DNA from: Azospirillum oleiclasticum
GTDB lineage: Bacteria > Pseudomonadota > Alphaproteobacteria > Azospirillales > Azospirillaceae
Assembly (NCBI RefSeq): GCF_013423485.1
Contig: NZ_JABFFR010000033.1
Span: forward strand, 79,643-143,642
Reading direction: 5' to 3'
Length of the DNA stretch: 64,000 bases
Numbering within the stretch: position 1 is the stretch's first letter; the number at the start of each line of letters is the position of its first letter. A program made the position numbers and the translations under genes. Shown in pieces: positions 54,056 to 62,835 of this stretch. Below the pieces are notes generated by a model that made no database searches, was not told the DNA's origin, and saw nothing but the letters and a program-made list of their open reading frames with translations.

Positions 54056-54442
54056 GGTGCCGCGACCATAGCCCAGGTTGTTCCCGGCGAGGTAGCCGCA
54101 ATTGCGTGGATTGCTCGCGTCGCCTGCCGCATGTGCGAGGTCGTCGATGGGACGGGATGCGTGCGTGTCGGGGGCGTGGCCATGGCACAGCCCCCGCGCG
54201 TCCGCCTATGCCGTACCACCCGAGTCGCATATGTGTTCGGCAATGCTTGGCTGCAAGACATCCGGAACCACTATGCATCAGGGTAAACGCGCATACCACA
54301 GTATGGACACATGCGACAAACCCAGTGAAATTGCATCAAGAACGCGAAAATGCTTCAACACTTTTGCGTGCTCTGGTGTGCTCCCGCGTGGCGGCATACC
54401 CACTCCGGGTGGTGCCCCACGGGCTTGGGGAAGGAGGACGCC
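54056..54442. other. 387-bp divergent intergenic region
   Basis: This gap separates the lasso kinase start from the first tail-collar gene and must hold promoters for both directions. It is AT-richer than its surroundings, especially 54280-54380. No structured RNA, repeat or regulator site is clear. A short hairpin (CCCC at 54416 and GGGG at 54426) just before the AAGGAGG ribosome site is too weak to call. No convincing coding region is seen. Confidence 0.5.
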
Positions 54443-54985
54443 ATGACCGATCCGTTCATCGGAGAGATCCGAATCAACGCCTTCGATTACGCGCCACAGG
54501 GTTGGGCGCAGTGCAACGGCCAGTCGTTGCCGATCCAGCAGAACGCCGCGCTCTTCTCACTGATCGGCAACTATTACGGCAAGGACACCCAGAACTTCAG
54601 CCTGCCGGACCTGCGCGGGCGGACCCCCGTCGGGCAGTACACCAACTCCGCGACCATCGGCGGGTACACCCATTACAACATGGGCCAGAAGGACGGCACC
54701 GAGACGGTGGCGCTAACCGCCACGCAGATCCCGGCGCACAACCACATGTGGCAGGCTGTGAACGCGGCCGCAAACAATCTGGTTCCGGGCGGCAACCTGT
54801 ATGCGCAGGCGGCGGGCAACATCTTCACCAACGTCTCCGGTGTTGTGAACCCGCCCCTGGTGGCGCTGAACCCGAAGATCATGAGCGAGACGGGCGGCAA
54901 CGCGGCGCACAGCAACATGCAGCCCTTCCTGGTGCTGAACTTCTGCATCGCGCTGCTCGGCTATTACCCATCGCGCCCGTGGTGA
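54443..54985 (+). CDS. Tail-collar domain protein (MdpB/microcystin-dependent-protein-like), copy 1
   Basis: 180 residues. The phage tail collar fold is recognised from DPFIGEIRINAFDYAPQGWAQCNGQSLPI, QNAALFSLIGNYYGKD and FSLPDLRGRTPVGQ, with the C-terminal NMQPFLVLNFCIALLGYYPSRPW. Such proteins, first called microcystin-dependent proteins, often occur in tandem and may be surface-exposed tail-like or adhesion components. No signal peptide is visible. The ATG at 54443 has an excellent AAGGAGGA site; an upstream in-frame part is non-conserved. First of three tandem copies. Confidence 0.87.
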   Translation: MTDPFIGEIRINAFDYAPQGWAQCNGQSLPIQQNAALFSLIGNYYGKDTQNFSLPDLRGRTPVGQYTNSATIGGYTHYNMGQKDGTETVALTATQIPAHNHMWQAVNAAANNLVPGGNLYAQAAGNIFTNVSGVVNPPLVALNPKIMSETGGNAAHSNMQPFLVLNFCIALLGYYPSRPW

Positions 54986-55071
54986 CCGGGCGCGGTGATC
55001 GGATGCCCCGAACAGGGCCGGCCGCGACCCGCAGCCACCTATGATCGATCTCCTGACGGGAGGAAGAAGCG

Positions 55072-55620
55072 ATGGACGCTTACATCGGTGAAATCAAGAT
55101 CTGGTCGATTCCCCGCTGCCCCGACGGCTGGCGGTTTTGCGACGGCAGCCTCCTGACGATCCAGGGGAACGAGGCGCTCTACTCCATCCTCGGCTCCCGC
55201 TACGGTGGGGACGGGGTGAAGAATTTCGGCCTGCCCGACCTGCGCGGGAGGGTCCCGGTGCACATGGGCACCGGCCCCGCCACCAACAACGGCCAGCCGG
55301 GAACGCCCCGGGTGATCGCCCAGACCGGCGGGACGGCGACGGTGACGCTGACCGAAGCGCAGATGCCGGTCCACGAGCATATGGCGTTCGCCACCACCAC
55401 CAACGCCACCGGCAACACGCCGGGCACCACCATGCTGCTGGGCACCGCGCCCACCGGCGTCGCGCCCTACATGCAGGAGTCGGCGGCTGGCAAAGACTTC
55501 ACCTTCAACGCCGCCTCCCTTTCGGCGTCCGGCGGCAGCCAGCCCCACAACAACCTGATGCCCAGCCGCACGCTGAACTACATCATCTGCGTGACCGGCA
55601 CCTACCCCGTCAAGCCGTGA
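55072..55620 (+). CDS. Tail-collar domain protein (MdpB-like), copy 2
   Basis: 182 residues with the same fold as copy 1: DAYIGEIKIWSIPRCPDGWRFCDGSLLTI, NEALYSILGSRYGGDGVKNFGLPDLRGRVPVHMGTG and a C-terminal HNNLMPSRTLNYIICVTGTYP. It differs most in having IWSIPRCPDGW and in lacking the NFCIA signature. Follows copy 1 by 86 bases; a GGGAGGAAG ribosome site precedes the ATG. Confidence 0.85.
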   Translation: MDAYIGEIKIWSIPRCPDGWRFCDGSLLTIQGNEALYSILGSRYGGDGVKNFGLPDLRGRVPVHMGTGPATNNGQPGTPRVIAQTGGTATVTLTEAQMPVHEHMAFATTTNATGNTPGTTMLLGTAPTGVAPYMQESAAGKDFTFNAASLSASGGSQPHNNLMPSRTLNYIICVTGTYPVKP

Positions 55621-55635
55621 TTCGGGAGGACGACC

Positions 55636-56181
55636 ATGGATCCCTTCATCGGTGAAATCCGCATCTTCGCCTTCGACTACGCGCCGCAGGACTGGGCCTA
55701 TTGCAACGGCGGCAGCCTGCCGGTGGCCCAGAACCAGGCGCTGTACTCGCTGATCGGCCCCGTCTACGGCACCACCGGCTCGCCGCCCACGGCGTTCAAC
55801 GTGCCGAACCTCCAGTCGCAGGTGCCGATGGGTGCCGCGACGATGGTGGACGGCACCTACACCGCGCTCAACCAGTCCAGCGGCGCGGAAAAGGTGATGT
55901 TGAACCTGTCGCAGCTCCCCAGCCACACCCACACCATGGGGGGCGAGACGTTCGGGCAGGCGACGGGCCAGACCAACACCCCGTCCGCAACGACCCTTCC
56001 CAACCTCGTGATCGTCAATAGCAAGGCCAGCACGTCCTTCTCGAACGCCGCGCCGAACACCTACTTCTCGCCCAATGCCATCTCTGGCGTGGGCGGCAAC
56101 GGCACGCACGAGAACCGTCAGCCCTTCCTGGCGATGAACTTCTGCATCTGCACCGATGGCATTTACCCGTCCTTCCCCTGA
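55636..56181 (+). CDS. Tail-collar domain protein (MdpB-like), copy 3
   Basis: 181 residues, again of the tail-collar type: DPFIGEIRIFAFDYAPQDWAYCNGGSLPV, QALYSLIGPVYG, then a variant FNVPNLQSQVPMGAAT in place of LPDLRGR, and the C-terminal NRQPFLAMNFCICTDGIYPSFP. It starts 15 bases after copy 2. The N-terminal block is closest to copy 1. The three copies presumably form hetero-oligomers or were kept for varied binding. Confidence 0.85.
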   Translation: MDPFIGEIRIFAFDYAPQDWAYCNGGSLPVAQNQALYSLIGPVYGTTGSPPTAFNVPNLQSQVPMGAATMVDGTYTALNQSSGAEKVMLNLSQLPSHTHTMGGETFGQATGQTNTPSATTLPNLVIVNSKASTSFSNAAPNTYFSPNAISGVGGNGTHENRQPFLAMNFCICTDGIYPSFP

Positions 56182-56185
56182 CACC

Positions 56186-56731
56186 ATGGATACGACCATG
56201 ACCACCGGCGCCGCGCGACCCGCGGCGCCGATCTTCGCACCCGGCGCGGCTCTGGCCGCGCTGGGACTTTCCTTCCGGCTGGAGACGGAGGAGGACATCC
56301 CCTTCATCCGCCGCCTGTACTGCGAGATGCGGTGGGAGGAGCTGGCCGTCGTCCGGGACTGGACCGACGAGCAGAAGATCGGCTTCCTCGCCCAGCAGTA
56401 CGAGGCCCAGCGCCATCACTACGCCCGCGCCTATTTCGACGCGGAGTTCCTGGTGATCGAACGCGCCGGCGAGCCGATCGGCCGCCTCTACCTCTACCGC
56501 GGCCACCCTACGGACATCCGCATCGTCGATATCGGCCTGCTGATCGCCGCGCGCAGCCAGGGTCTGGGCCGCGCGATCATCGAATCGGTCTTCGACGAGG
56601 CACGCGCCGGCGGCCGCACCGTCAGCATCCATGTCGAGGTCTTCAACCCCGCCCGCCGCCTCTACGACCGCCTGGGCTTCGTGGAGCAGGGGGAGCACGG
56701 GCCCTACCGGCTGATGCGCTGGCACGGCTGA
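56186..56731 (+). CDS. GNAT-family N-acetyltransferase
   Basis: 181 residues. The acetyl-CoA-binding motif A is IVDIGLLIAARSQGLGRAIIESVFDEA, containing the R-x-x-G-x-G/A pattern. The C-terminal motif B reads VEVFNPARRLYDRLGFVEQGEHGPYRLMRW. It begins five bases after tail-collar copy 3, so it is probably co-transcribed with it; an alternative ATG lies four codons on. GNAT genes often sit beside tail-collar gene groups in related genomes. The acetylated target is unknown. Confidence 0.85.
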   Translation: MDTTMTTGAARPAAPIFAPGAALAALGLSFRLETEEDIPFIRRLYCEMRWEELAVVRDWTDEQKIGFLAQQYEAQRHHYARAYFDAEFLVIERAGEPIGRLYLYRGHPTDIRIVDIGLLIAARSQGLGRAIIESVFDEARAGGRTVSIHVEVFNPARRLYDRLGFVEQGEHGPYRLMRWHG

Positions 56732-56782
56732 CCCGCACCGCCTTGGGGGCGCCGGGCCGATGGGGCCCGGCGCCCCGCTCCG

Positions 56783-57082
56783 TCAGTTGAACACGGCCTG
56801 GTAGATGTAGCTGCCATCGGGCTTGTCGCCGATCGGCACCAGGAACACGTCCACCTGCCAGCCGGTCTCGTCGCGCAGCCGGTAAATCCCCTGCGGGCAA
56901 TGCACCCCCTTCGTTCCTTCGAAGAACAGGGAGAACGGATCGCGCGACTTTCCCGGAAAATCATGCGCCTTGGTCCTCCTGATGGTGGCCAGGACCAAGT
57001 CGAGCGGGTCGCCAACCTCGAAGATCATCTGGAAGGCCATGCCCTCCTTCGGCGCGAAGTCGTCGGCGGTGAGGATGTCCAT
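56783..57082 (-). CDS. DUF6916-like small protein
   Basis: 99 residues. DILTADDFAPKEGMAFQMIFEVGDPLDLVLATI at the start and SLFFEG, YRLRD and DVFLVPIGDKPDGSYIYQAVFN later match the small beta-rich DUF6916 type that tends to accompany tail-collar genes. No signal peptide. The ATG at 57082 is taken because the sequence upstream is basic and unlike the family. Function unknown. Confidence 0.65.
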   Translation of the reverse strand: MDILTADDFAPKEGMAFQMIFEVGDPLDLVLATIRRTKAHDFPGKSRDPFSLFFEGTKGVHCPQGIYRLRDETGWQVDVFLVPIGDKPDGSYIYQAVFN

Positions 57083-57142
57083 AGCATCTGCCCTGTGGAT
57101 ATGGCGTCTTTTGGCTATGTGATCATGCCACAACTTGGGCCA

Positions 57143-58876
57143 CTACGCCAGCCAGGGCGTGCGCCCGGCCACATCCTGCCACGGGCCGGACGCCGCGACG
57201 CGCCCTCCCTCCAGCACCACCACATGGTCGGCCATCCGCACGGTCGCCGCCCGGTGGGCGATGACCACGATGGTGACGGTGCCGCGCAGCCGCTCCAGCG
57301 CGGCCTGCACCCGGCGCTCGCTCTCCGCGTCCAGCGCGCTCGTCGCCTCGTCCAGGATCAGCAGCCGCGGCCGGCGCAGCAGCGCGCGCGCCAGCGTGAT
57401 GCGCTGCCGCTCCCCGCCCGACAGCCGCGCCCCCCGGTCCCCCACCACCGACTCGAGCCCGTGGGGCAAGCCGCGCACCAGTTCGGCCGCCGCCGCATCC
57501 TCCAGCGCCCGCCACAGCGCGGCGTCCGCCGCCGCCGGGTCCGCCACCCGCAGGTTGGCGCGGATCGTGTCGTGGAAGAGGAAGGCATCCTGCGGCACAT
57601 ACCCCACCGTCCGCCGCCACGCCCCACGCGCCGCCCCCACGACCGCCACCCCGTCCGCCAGCAGCCACCCCCGTTCCGGGGGCAGCAGCCCCAGCAGCAG
57701 GTCGGCCAACGTCGACTTCCCTGCCCCCGACGGGCCGACCACCGCCGTCACCCCGCGCGCGGGGATGGCGAGGTCGATGTCCGCCAGGGCCGGCGCCGCC
57801 GCCCCGGCGTGTCGCACCGCCACCCCCTCCAGCCGCAGCTCCCGCTCCAGGGATGGCGCCGCGGCGGCGGACGGCGGCTCCGCCGCCGACTCCGCGCGCT
57901 CCAGCAGCGCCAGGGCGCCCTCCAGCGCGGGCAGGGCGAACAGGATGTGCCGTCGCATCTCCTGCAGCCGCAGCCCCGCCATGGTCAAGCGGGCGAAGGC
58001 CAGCACGAAGACCAGCGAATCCGCGACCGCCATGCCGAACCCGTGCACCGCCACCGCCATCCCGCCGGCCGCCGCCACCGCGCCGCCGGCTCGCAGCCCG
58101 GCCCCGCTGGTGGCGACCGCGGCGACATGGTCGATCTGCCGGGCGCGCAGCTCGCGCATACCCTCGGCGAACCGCGAGCGCCGCGCCTCCTCCGCCCCGA
58201 AGGCGCGGATCACCCGCAGCCCGCCCAGGTCCTCGGTCAGCTCGGCGTGCAGCCCGCGCGCGGCCTCGCCCATGGCGCGGCCAAGCGCGGCGCTGCGCCG
58301 ATCGAGCGGGCGGGAGAGCAGGGCCGCCACCACGACGGCCGCCAGCGTCGCCGCCATCATCTCCGGCGACAGCATCCCGCCCACCGCCAGCAGCACCGGC
58401 ATCGTCACCAGGGCCGCGCCGGCGGCGACCAGCCACTCCACCATCATCGCCGCCCGCCCGACCTCGCCGATCACGGTGTGGACGAGATCGGCCTGCCGCA
58501 GGCGCTGGAAGCCGCTCCATTCCATACGGAGCAGGGCGGCGTGCAGGCGGTCGCGCAGCCCGTCCGTGAAGGCCAGCCGCAGGCGCGCCGCGGCAAGCAG
58601 CCGCGCCCGCATCACCAGCGCCGCCGCCACCACCACGACCACATACAGCCCCAGCGCCCCTTCGAGCGTGGACAGCGGCCAGGGCGCCGCGGACCCGCCG
58701 CCGGTGACCCCCAGGCGGTCGAGCAGGGGCAGCAGCAGCAGCAGCCCCGCCCCCTCCGCCACCGCCGAGACCACGACCAGCGCCGTCACCCCGGCCAGCC
58801 GCCATCGGCCGAGCCTCGCCAGCTCCCCGGCGAGCGCGCGCCAGCCGCCCGGGCCGGCACCGTCAATAGGCGCCAT
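57143..58876 (-). CDS. ABC exporter, fused permease and ATPase
   Basis: 577 residues. Six membrane helices (about 25-300) precede a nucleotide-binding domain with Walker A VGPSGAGKSTLADLLLG near 376-392, the signature LSGGERQRITLARALL, Walker B LLILDEATSALD and the H-loop VIAHR. The type is an exporter of peptides, lipids or polysaccharide intermediates. Its stop is at 57143; the start at 58876 overlaps the sugar-transferase gene by 14 bases, which suggests an envelope-polysaccharide job. It could instead export the lasso peptide, but it is 3 kb away in another transcription unit. Confidence 0.88.
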   Translation of the reverse strand: MAPIDGAGPGGWRALAGELARLGRWRLAGVTALVVVSAVAEGAGLLLLLPLLDRLGVTGGGSAAPWPLSTLEGALGLYVVVVVAAALVMRARLLAAARLRLAFTDGLRDRLHAALLRMEWSGFQRLRQADLVHTVIGEVGRAAMMVEWLVAAGAALVTMPVLLAVGGMLSPEMMAATLAAVVVAALLSRPLDRRSAALGRAMGEAARGLHAELTEDLGGLRVIRAFGAEEARRSRFAEGMRELRARQIDHVAAVATSGAGLRAGGAVAAAGGMAVAVHGFGMAVADSLVFVLAFARLTMAGLRLQEMRRHILFALPALEGALALLERAESAAEPPSAAAAPSLERELRLEGVAVRHAGAAAPALADIDLAIPARGVTAVVGPSGAGKSTLADLLLGLLPPERGWLLADGVAVVGAARGAWRRTVGYVPQDAFLFHDTIRANLRVADPAAADAALWRALEDAAAAELVRGLPHGLESVVGDRGARLSGGERQRITLARALLRRPRLLILDEATSALDAESERRVQAALERLRGTVTIVVIAHRAATVRMADHVVVLEGGRVAASGPWQDVAGRTPWLA

Positions 58877-60323
58877 GGCGGCTCAGCACGGCCGGCAGGG
58901 TGCGCAGCAGGATGACGACGTCCAGCCAGAGCGACCAGTTCTTGACGTACCAGGCGTCGAGCTGCGTCCGCCGCTCGAAGTCGGTGGCGCTGCGCCCACT
59001 CACCTGCCACAGGCCGGTGATGCCGGGCCGGGTGTGGGTGTAGAAGAGCCGGTCGGTCCCGAATCGCTCCAGCTCCTCCGCCGTCACGGGGCGCGGACCG
59101 ACCAGGCTCATCTCGCCGCGCAGAACGTTGACGAGCTGCGGCAGCTCGTCGAGGCTGTAGGCGCGCAGCAGGGCGCCCACGGCCGTCACCCGCGGGTCGC
59201 GGCGCAGCTTCCGGGCGGCGGCCCATTCCGCCCTGGCGTCGGCATCCCGTTCCAGCAGCTCGGTCAGACGCGCGTCGGAGTCGGTGACCATGGTGCGGAA
59301 TTTCAGGCAGCGGAACGGCACGCCGTCCTTGCCGATCCGGGTGTGGGCGTAGAAGACCGGCCCGCCGTCGCGGCGGATCAGCAGGGCCGCCAGACCCAGG
59401 ACGGGCAGGGCGCAGGTCAGGATCACCAGGGCGCCGGCGTAGTCGAACACCGTCTTGGTGCTGCGCGCCAAGGGCCGGGACAGGGGACTCTGCGCCGACA
59501 TCAGCAGCAGGTCCTGCCCCAGCACATGGTGCGACTCCACGGCGATCACCGGCATGCCGCCCAGCGACTGCACGTGGATGTAGGGGATGCCGCCGAGCGT
59601 CAGGTCGTTCATCAGCCCGCGGTGATTCGCCATGTCGGCATCGTCGGCGGCGAGCACCACGATCTGCGCGCCCACTCGCCGGCAGGCCTCCATCCAGGAG
59701 CCGGGCCACGCCGCCTTCAGCGATTCCAGCGTCTGCGTCGCGGCGACCGAGTAGCCGAGCGACCGTTCCGAATGCAGCAGCTCCACCGCGTCGTCGATGC
59801 GCGCCGACGTCCCGACGACGAAGGCCGGCACCTCCCACAGCCCGACGGCGCGCAGCAGAAGGCGCATACAGCGGCGCATCAGCAGGATCAGCGGCACCGC
59901 CAGCAGCCAGGTGTGCACCAGCCACAGGCGGGAAAAGCCGTTCTTCAACGCGAATTGCAGGAACCCGTCGGCCAGCAGCGCCATGGTGCAGCCATAGGCC
60001 AGGTGCTGCACCTCGGTCCAGAACGGCACACGCAGGCCGTAATGCCCGCGGTGGAACAGCCACAGCACCAGCATGCCGGTGAAGGCGAGCAGCTGGATCG
60101 CGCGCAGCGGCGTGTTCTCGCTGAACAGCTCGGCGTAGGTGTCACCGGCGAAATAGTTGCTGAACAGCAGAACCGGAAGGCCGCCGGCGAGGAAGGCGAA
60201 GACCAGCGCCGACAGGTCGGACAGGATCAGCCCACCCCCGCGGATCGAGCCGAGGCGCAGCAGGCGCCGCCCGTAGGCGGCCAGGAACGGCTTCGGACTC
60301 GTTCGGGGCGGCGCCAGACTCAT
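58863..60323 (-). CDS. Undecaprenyl-phosphate sugar transferase (WbaP/ExoY-like)
   Basis: 486 residues. Four or five N-terminal membrane helices and a CoA-binding-like middle domain lead to a bacterial sugar-transferase domain with KTVFDYAGALVILTCALPVLGLAALLIR, GGPVFYAHTRIGKDGVPFRCLKFRTM, DELPQLVNVLRGEMSLVGPRP and TRPGITGLWQVSGRS. It should transfer a sugar phosphate to the lipid carrier and begin synthesis of an exopolysaccharide or O-antigen. The ATG at 60323 was chosen for the conserved start; upstream codons are unrelated. It overlaps the ABC exporter gene. Confidence 0.9.
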   Translation of the reverse strand: MSLAPPRTSPKPFLAAYGRRLLRLGSIRGGGLILSDLSALVFAFLAGGLPVLLFSNYFAGDTYAELFSENTPLRAIQLLAFTGMLVLWLFHRGHYGLRVPFWTEVQHLAYGCTMALLADGFLQFALKNGFSRLWLVHTWLLAVPLILLMRRCMRLLLRAVGLWEVPAFVVGTSARIDDAVELLHSERSLGYSVAATQTLESLKAAWPGSWMEACRRVGAQIVVLAADDADMANHRGLMNDLTLGGIPYIHVQSLGGMPVIAVESHHVLGQDLLLMSAQSPLSRPLARSTKTVFDYAGALVILTCALPVLGLAALLIRRDGGPVFYAHTRIGKDGVPFRCLKFRTMVTDSDARLTELLERDADARAEWAAARKLRRDPRVTAVGALLRAYSLDELPQLVNVLRGEMSLVGPRPVTAEELERFGTDRLFYTHTRPGITGLWQVSGRSATDFERRTQLDAWYVKNWSLWLDVVILLRTLPAVLSRHGAY

Positions 60324-60482
60324 GCTCCGGTCCGGATCAGGCAGAACGGCATCGCCACACCAAACGCGTGCATTTTCCTCAAGTCCCCCGGGTGCAGCCG
60401 ATAGATAGCACCGGCGGGACCCGCGTGCGACCAACAAATATGGACAATTCATCACCTTCCGCGGGAAGCCGGCCTCCGGCCG

Positions 60483-62192
60483 TCATGCCGCCGACGGGGC
60501 GACGGGCGATGCCTCGCGCAGGGCGGCGTAATGGCCGGCCCGGAACCCGTCGATGCTGCGGTCGATCGCTGCGGGCTCCATGCCGGCGCTGCGCAGCAGC
60601 AGGCCCGCCATCTGCAGGCTCGCCTCCAGCGTTTCCGGAACCACGGCGGTGGCCCCGGCGTTCTCCAGAGCCCCGCGTCCGGCGAGATCGTGGGACCGCG
60701 ACACGATCGGCAGATCCGGACGCTGTTCGCGGATGCCATGGACCGCCCGTTCGGCGGCGGCCGGCCGGTTCAGCGTGACCACCGCGGATCGGGCGCGGTC
60801 GATGCCGGCGGCGCGCAGCACCGCCGGCTGGCTGGCGTCCCCGTAATAGACCGGCAGCCCCTGGTTTCGAGCGGCGGCAACGCGGTTGGGGTCGAGGTCG
60901 AGGGCGATGAAGGGGATGTCGTGGGCAGCCAGCACCCGCGCGATGGCCCGCCCGACGCGTCCGTAGCCGCAGATCAGGACGTGGGATTTGAGGTCGCTGG
61001 TTTCCAGCCGGAAGCTCTCGGCACCCCACCGGTCCTCGATGCGGCGGGCCGTGCGGTGGGCCGCCCAGGCGAGAAGCGGGGTGACCGCCATGCTCAGCGC
61101 CACCACGCTGGTCAGAATCTGCCCGTCGAGCCCGGGAAGGAGCTGCAGCGCCATCGCTTTGGTGATCACCACGAAGGCGAACTCCCCGCCCTGCGCCAGG
61201 ATCAGCCCGACGCGCACGGCGTTCGCCAGCCCCAGCCCGAACAGGTGGCCCAGCAGAACGAGCACCAGCGTCTTGCCGGCAAGCAGTGCCGCGGTGAGGG
61301 CGACGACGGTGGCCCAGCGGTCGAGCATGAAGGGCAGGTCGAGCGCCATTCCCACCGTCATGAAGAACAGCCCGAGGAGCAGCCCGCGGAACGGCTCGAT
61401 GTCGGCCTCGACCTGGTGACGGTATGCGGTGTCGGCAAGCAGGAGCCCCGCCAGGAAGGCGCCGAGCGCCATCGACATGCCGGCTTCCGCCGTGATCCAG
61501 CCGACGACCAGCACCAGGCACAGGTTGGTCGCGGTGAACACCTCCGGGTTGCCCGACGACGCCACGAAGCGGTAGAGCGGGCGCACCACCGTGCGGCCCA
61601 GCACCATGATCGCCCCGATGGCGGCGAGCGCCTTCACCGCCGCCAGCCCCAGCGCTTCCGGTATGTCGGCCCCGTCGCCGGCGAGCAAGGGCAGCAGCGT
61701 CAGCAGCGGCACCACGGCCAGATCCTGGAAGATCAGCACCGCAACGGAGACGCGGCCGAACCGCCGCATCGTTTCACCCCGTTCCACCAGCATCTTCAGA
61801 ACCGTGGCGGTCGAGGAGAAGGACAGCAGGCCGCCGACCACGATCGCCGTCTCAGCCCGCAGTCCCAGCGCGTGGGCGGCAATCGCGATCAGCACAGCCG
61901 TCGCCATCACCTGGGCCAGCCCGAGTCCGAAGATGTATTTCCGCATGGCGCGCAGGCGCGACAGCGGCAGCTCCAGCCCGATGGCGAACAACAGGAAGAC
62001 GATGCCCAGCTCGGCCAGCAACTGCGGCACCTCCGGGTCGAGCACGGGGCCCGGCGTGTGCGGACCGAGCATCGCGCCGGCCGACAAATAGGCCAGCACC
62101 GATGGGATGCGCAGGGCCTGGAACACAGGCACCACAATGATCGCCGCCACCAGAAGGGCGATCACGTCGTAGAGGAACTGCATGTCGTGCAT
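60483..62192 (-). CDS. Kef-type potassium/proton antiporter with TrkA-N domain
   Basis: 569 residues. A CPA2-type transport domain with about twelve helices (GIVFLLFAIGLELPLSRL; LSFSSTATVLKMLVERGE; LGAFLAGLLLADTAYRHQVEADIEPFRGLLLGLFFMTVGM) is followed by a Rossmann-type TrkA-N domain, HVLICGYGRVGRAIARVLAAHD near residues 404-425. Regulated efflux of potassium in exchange for protons, protecting against toxic electrophiles in E. coli KefB/KefC. The ribosome site is weak. No ancillary quinone-reductase gene lies beside it. Confidence 0.88.
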   Translation of the reverse strand: MHDMQFLYDVIALLVAAIIVVPVFQALRIPSVLAYLSAGAMLGPHTPGPVLDPEVPQLLAELGIVFLLFAIGLELPLSRLRAMRKYIFGLGLAQVMATAVLIAIAAHALGLRAETAIVVGGLLSFSSTATVLKMLVERGETMRRFGRVSVAVLIFQDLAVVPLLTLLPLLAGDGADIPEALGLAAVKALAAIGAIMVLGRTVVRPLYRFVASSGNPEVFTATNLCLVLVVGWITAEAGMSMALGAFLAGLLLADTAYRHQVEADIEPFRGLLLGLFFMTVGMALDLPFMLDRWATVVALTAALLAGKTLVLVLLGHLFGLGLANAVRVGLILAQGGEFAFVVITKAMALQLLPGLDGQILTSVVALSMAVTPLLAWAAHRTARRIEDRWGAESFRLETSDLKSHVLICGYGRVGRAIARVLAAHDIPFIALDLDPNRVAAARNQGLPVYYGDASQPAVLRAAGIDRARSAVVTLNRPAAAERAVHGIREQRPDLPIVSRSHDLAGRGALENAGATAVVPETLEASLQMAGLLLRSAGMEPAAIDRSIDGFRAGHYAALREASPVAPSAA

Positions 62193-62238
62193 GGTCGCTC
62201 ACGCCCCGTTTCGGGTGCCGTCGATGCCGGCCGCGCGG

Positions 62239-62610
62239 CTAGCGGGCCAGGAGCTGGTCGACCGCCTCCAGCAGCTCGTCGTTCTCGAACGGCTTGTAGA
62301 GCAACCGATCGGCGCCGTACATCTCCGACATCTTGAGCGAGTAGGCGGCGGGAAAGGCGTCGGTGCCGCCGGACATCGCGATCACCGGAACCCGGTTGCC
62401 CCCGCCACGCAGACGCCGGACGGTCTCGACGCCATCCATGCCCGGCATCATCATGTCGAGCACCACCAGATCCACGGCCGTCGTGGACAGGACGGCCAGT
62501 CCGCCGGCACCGTCGTTGGCTTCCAGCACCGTGTGGCCGGCGCCCTCGAGCACGGCGCGGAGCAGCGCCGTCACCGCGGGCGAGTCGTCCACGACCAGGA
62601 TGTTCGCCAT
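62239..62610 (-). CDS. Single-domain response regulator
   Basis: 123 residues. MANILVVDDSPAVTALLRAVLEGAG, the phospho-acceptor Asp in DLVVLDMMMPGMDG near 52, Ser in VIAMSGG and Lys in LLYKPFEND show a complete receiver with no output domain, like CheY or Spo0F. The ATG at 62610 starts the conserved part. Neighbours give no partner kinase; it may serve one of the kinases at 38-48 kb. Confidence 0.9.
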   Translation of the reverse strand: MANILVVDDSPAVTALLRAVLEGAGHTVLEANDGAGGLAVLSTTAVDLVVLDMMMPGMDGVETVRRLRGGGNRVPVIAMSGGTDAFPAAYSLKMSEMYGADRLLYKPFENDELLEAVDQLLAR

Positions 62611-62712
62611 CACATCACCATGGGTGCGGGCCGGGCTACGGGAGTGCCGCGCCGTCCTGTGCATTCAGCCGGTCGATCCATGATGCATCCGCGGTTCTGT
62701 CGGGCGTGAGGG

Positions 62713-62762
62713 CCTTGATCCGTCCCTGGGTTTGATAGCCTCGGACCGGAAGGCGATCAAGG
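62713..62762. repeat. Spaced inverted repeat between regulator and marR genes
   Basis: CCTTGATC at 62713-62720 is inverted as GATCAAGG at 62755-62762; with three more bases on each outer side there are 10 matches in 11. The 34-base spacer makes a terminator unlikely. Possibly a regulator site for the gene starting at 62610. Confidence 0.25.
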
Positions 62763-62835
62763 TCCGGCGCTTGGCAGGAGCCCGACGCCGTCCGTGACCG
62801 GAAGCCGACTGCGGCGCCATGACGCACCATCCGTG

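Noticed and set aside
54380..54442. Riboswitch or structured leader before the first tail-collar gene
   Set aside because: Only a weak 4-bp C/G pairing is seen next to the ribosome site; no known riboswitch pattern could be recognised.
54443..57082. Prophage
   Set aside because: Only tail-collar-like, GNAT and DUF6916-like genes are present; no integrase, att-like repeats, capsid, portal or lysis genes.
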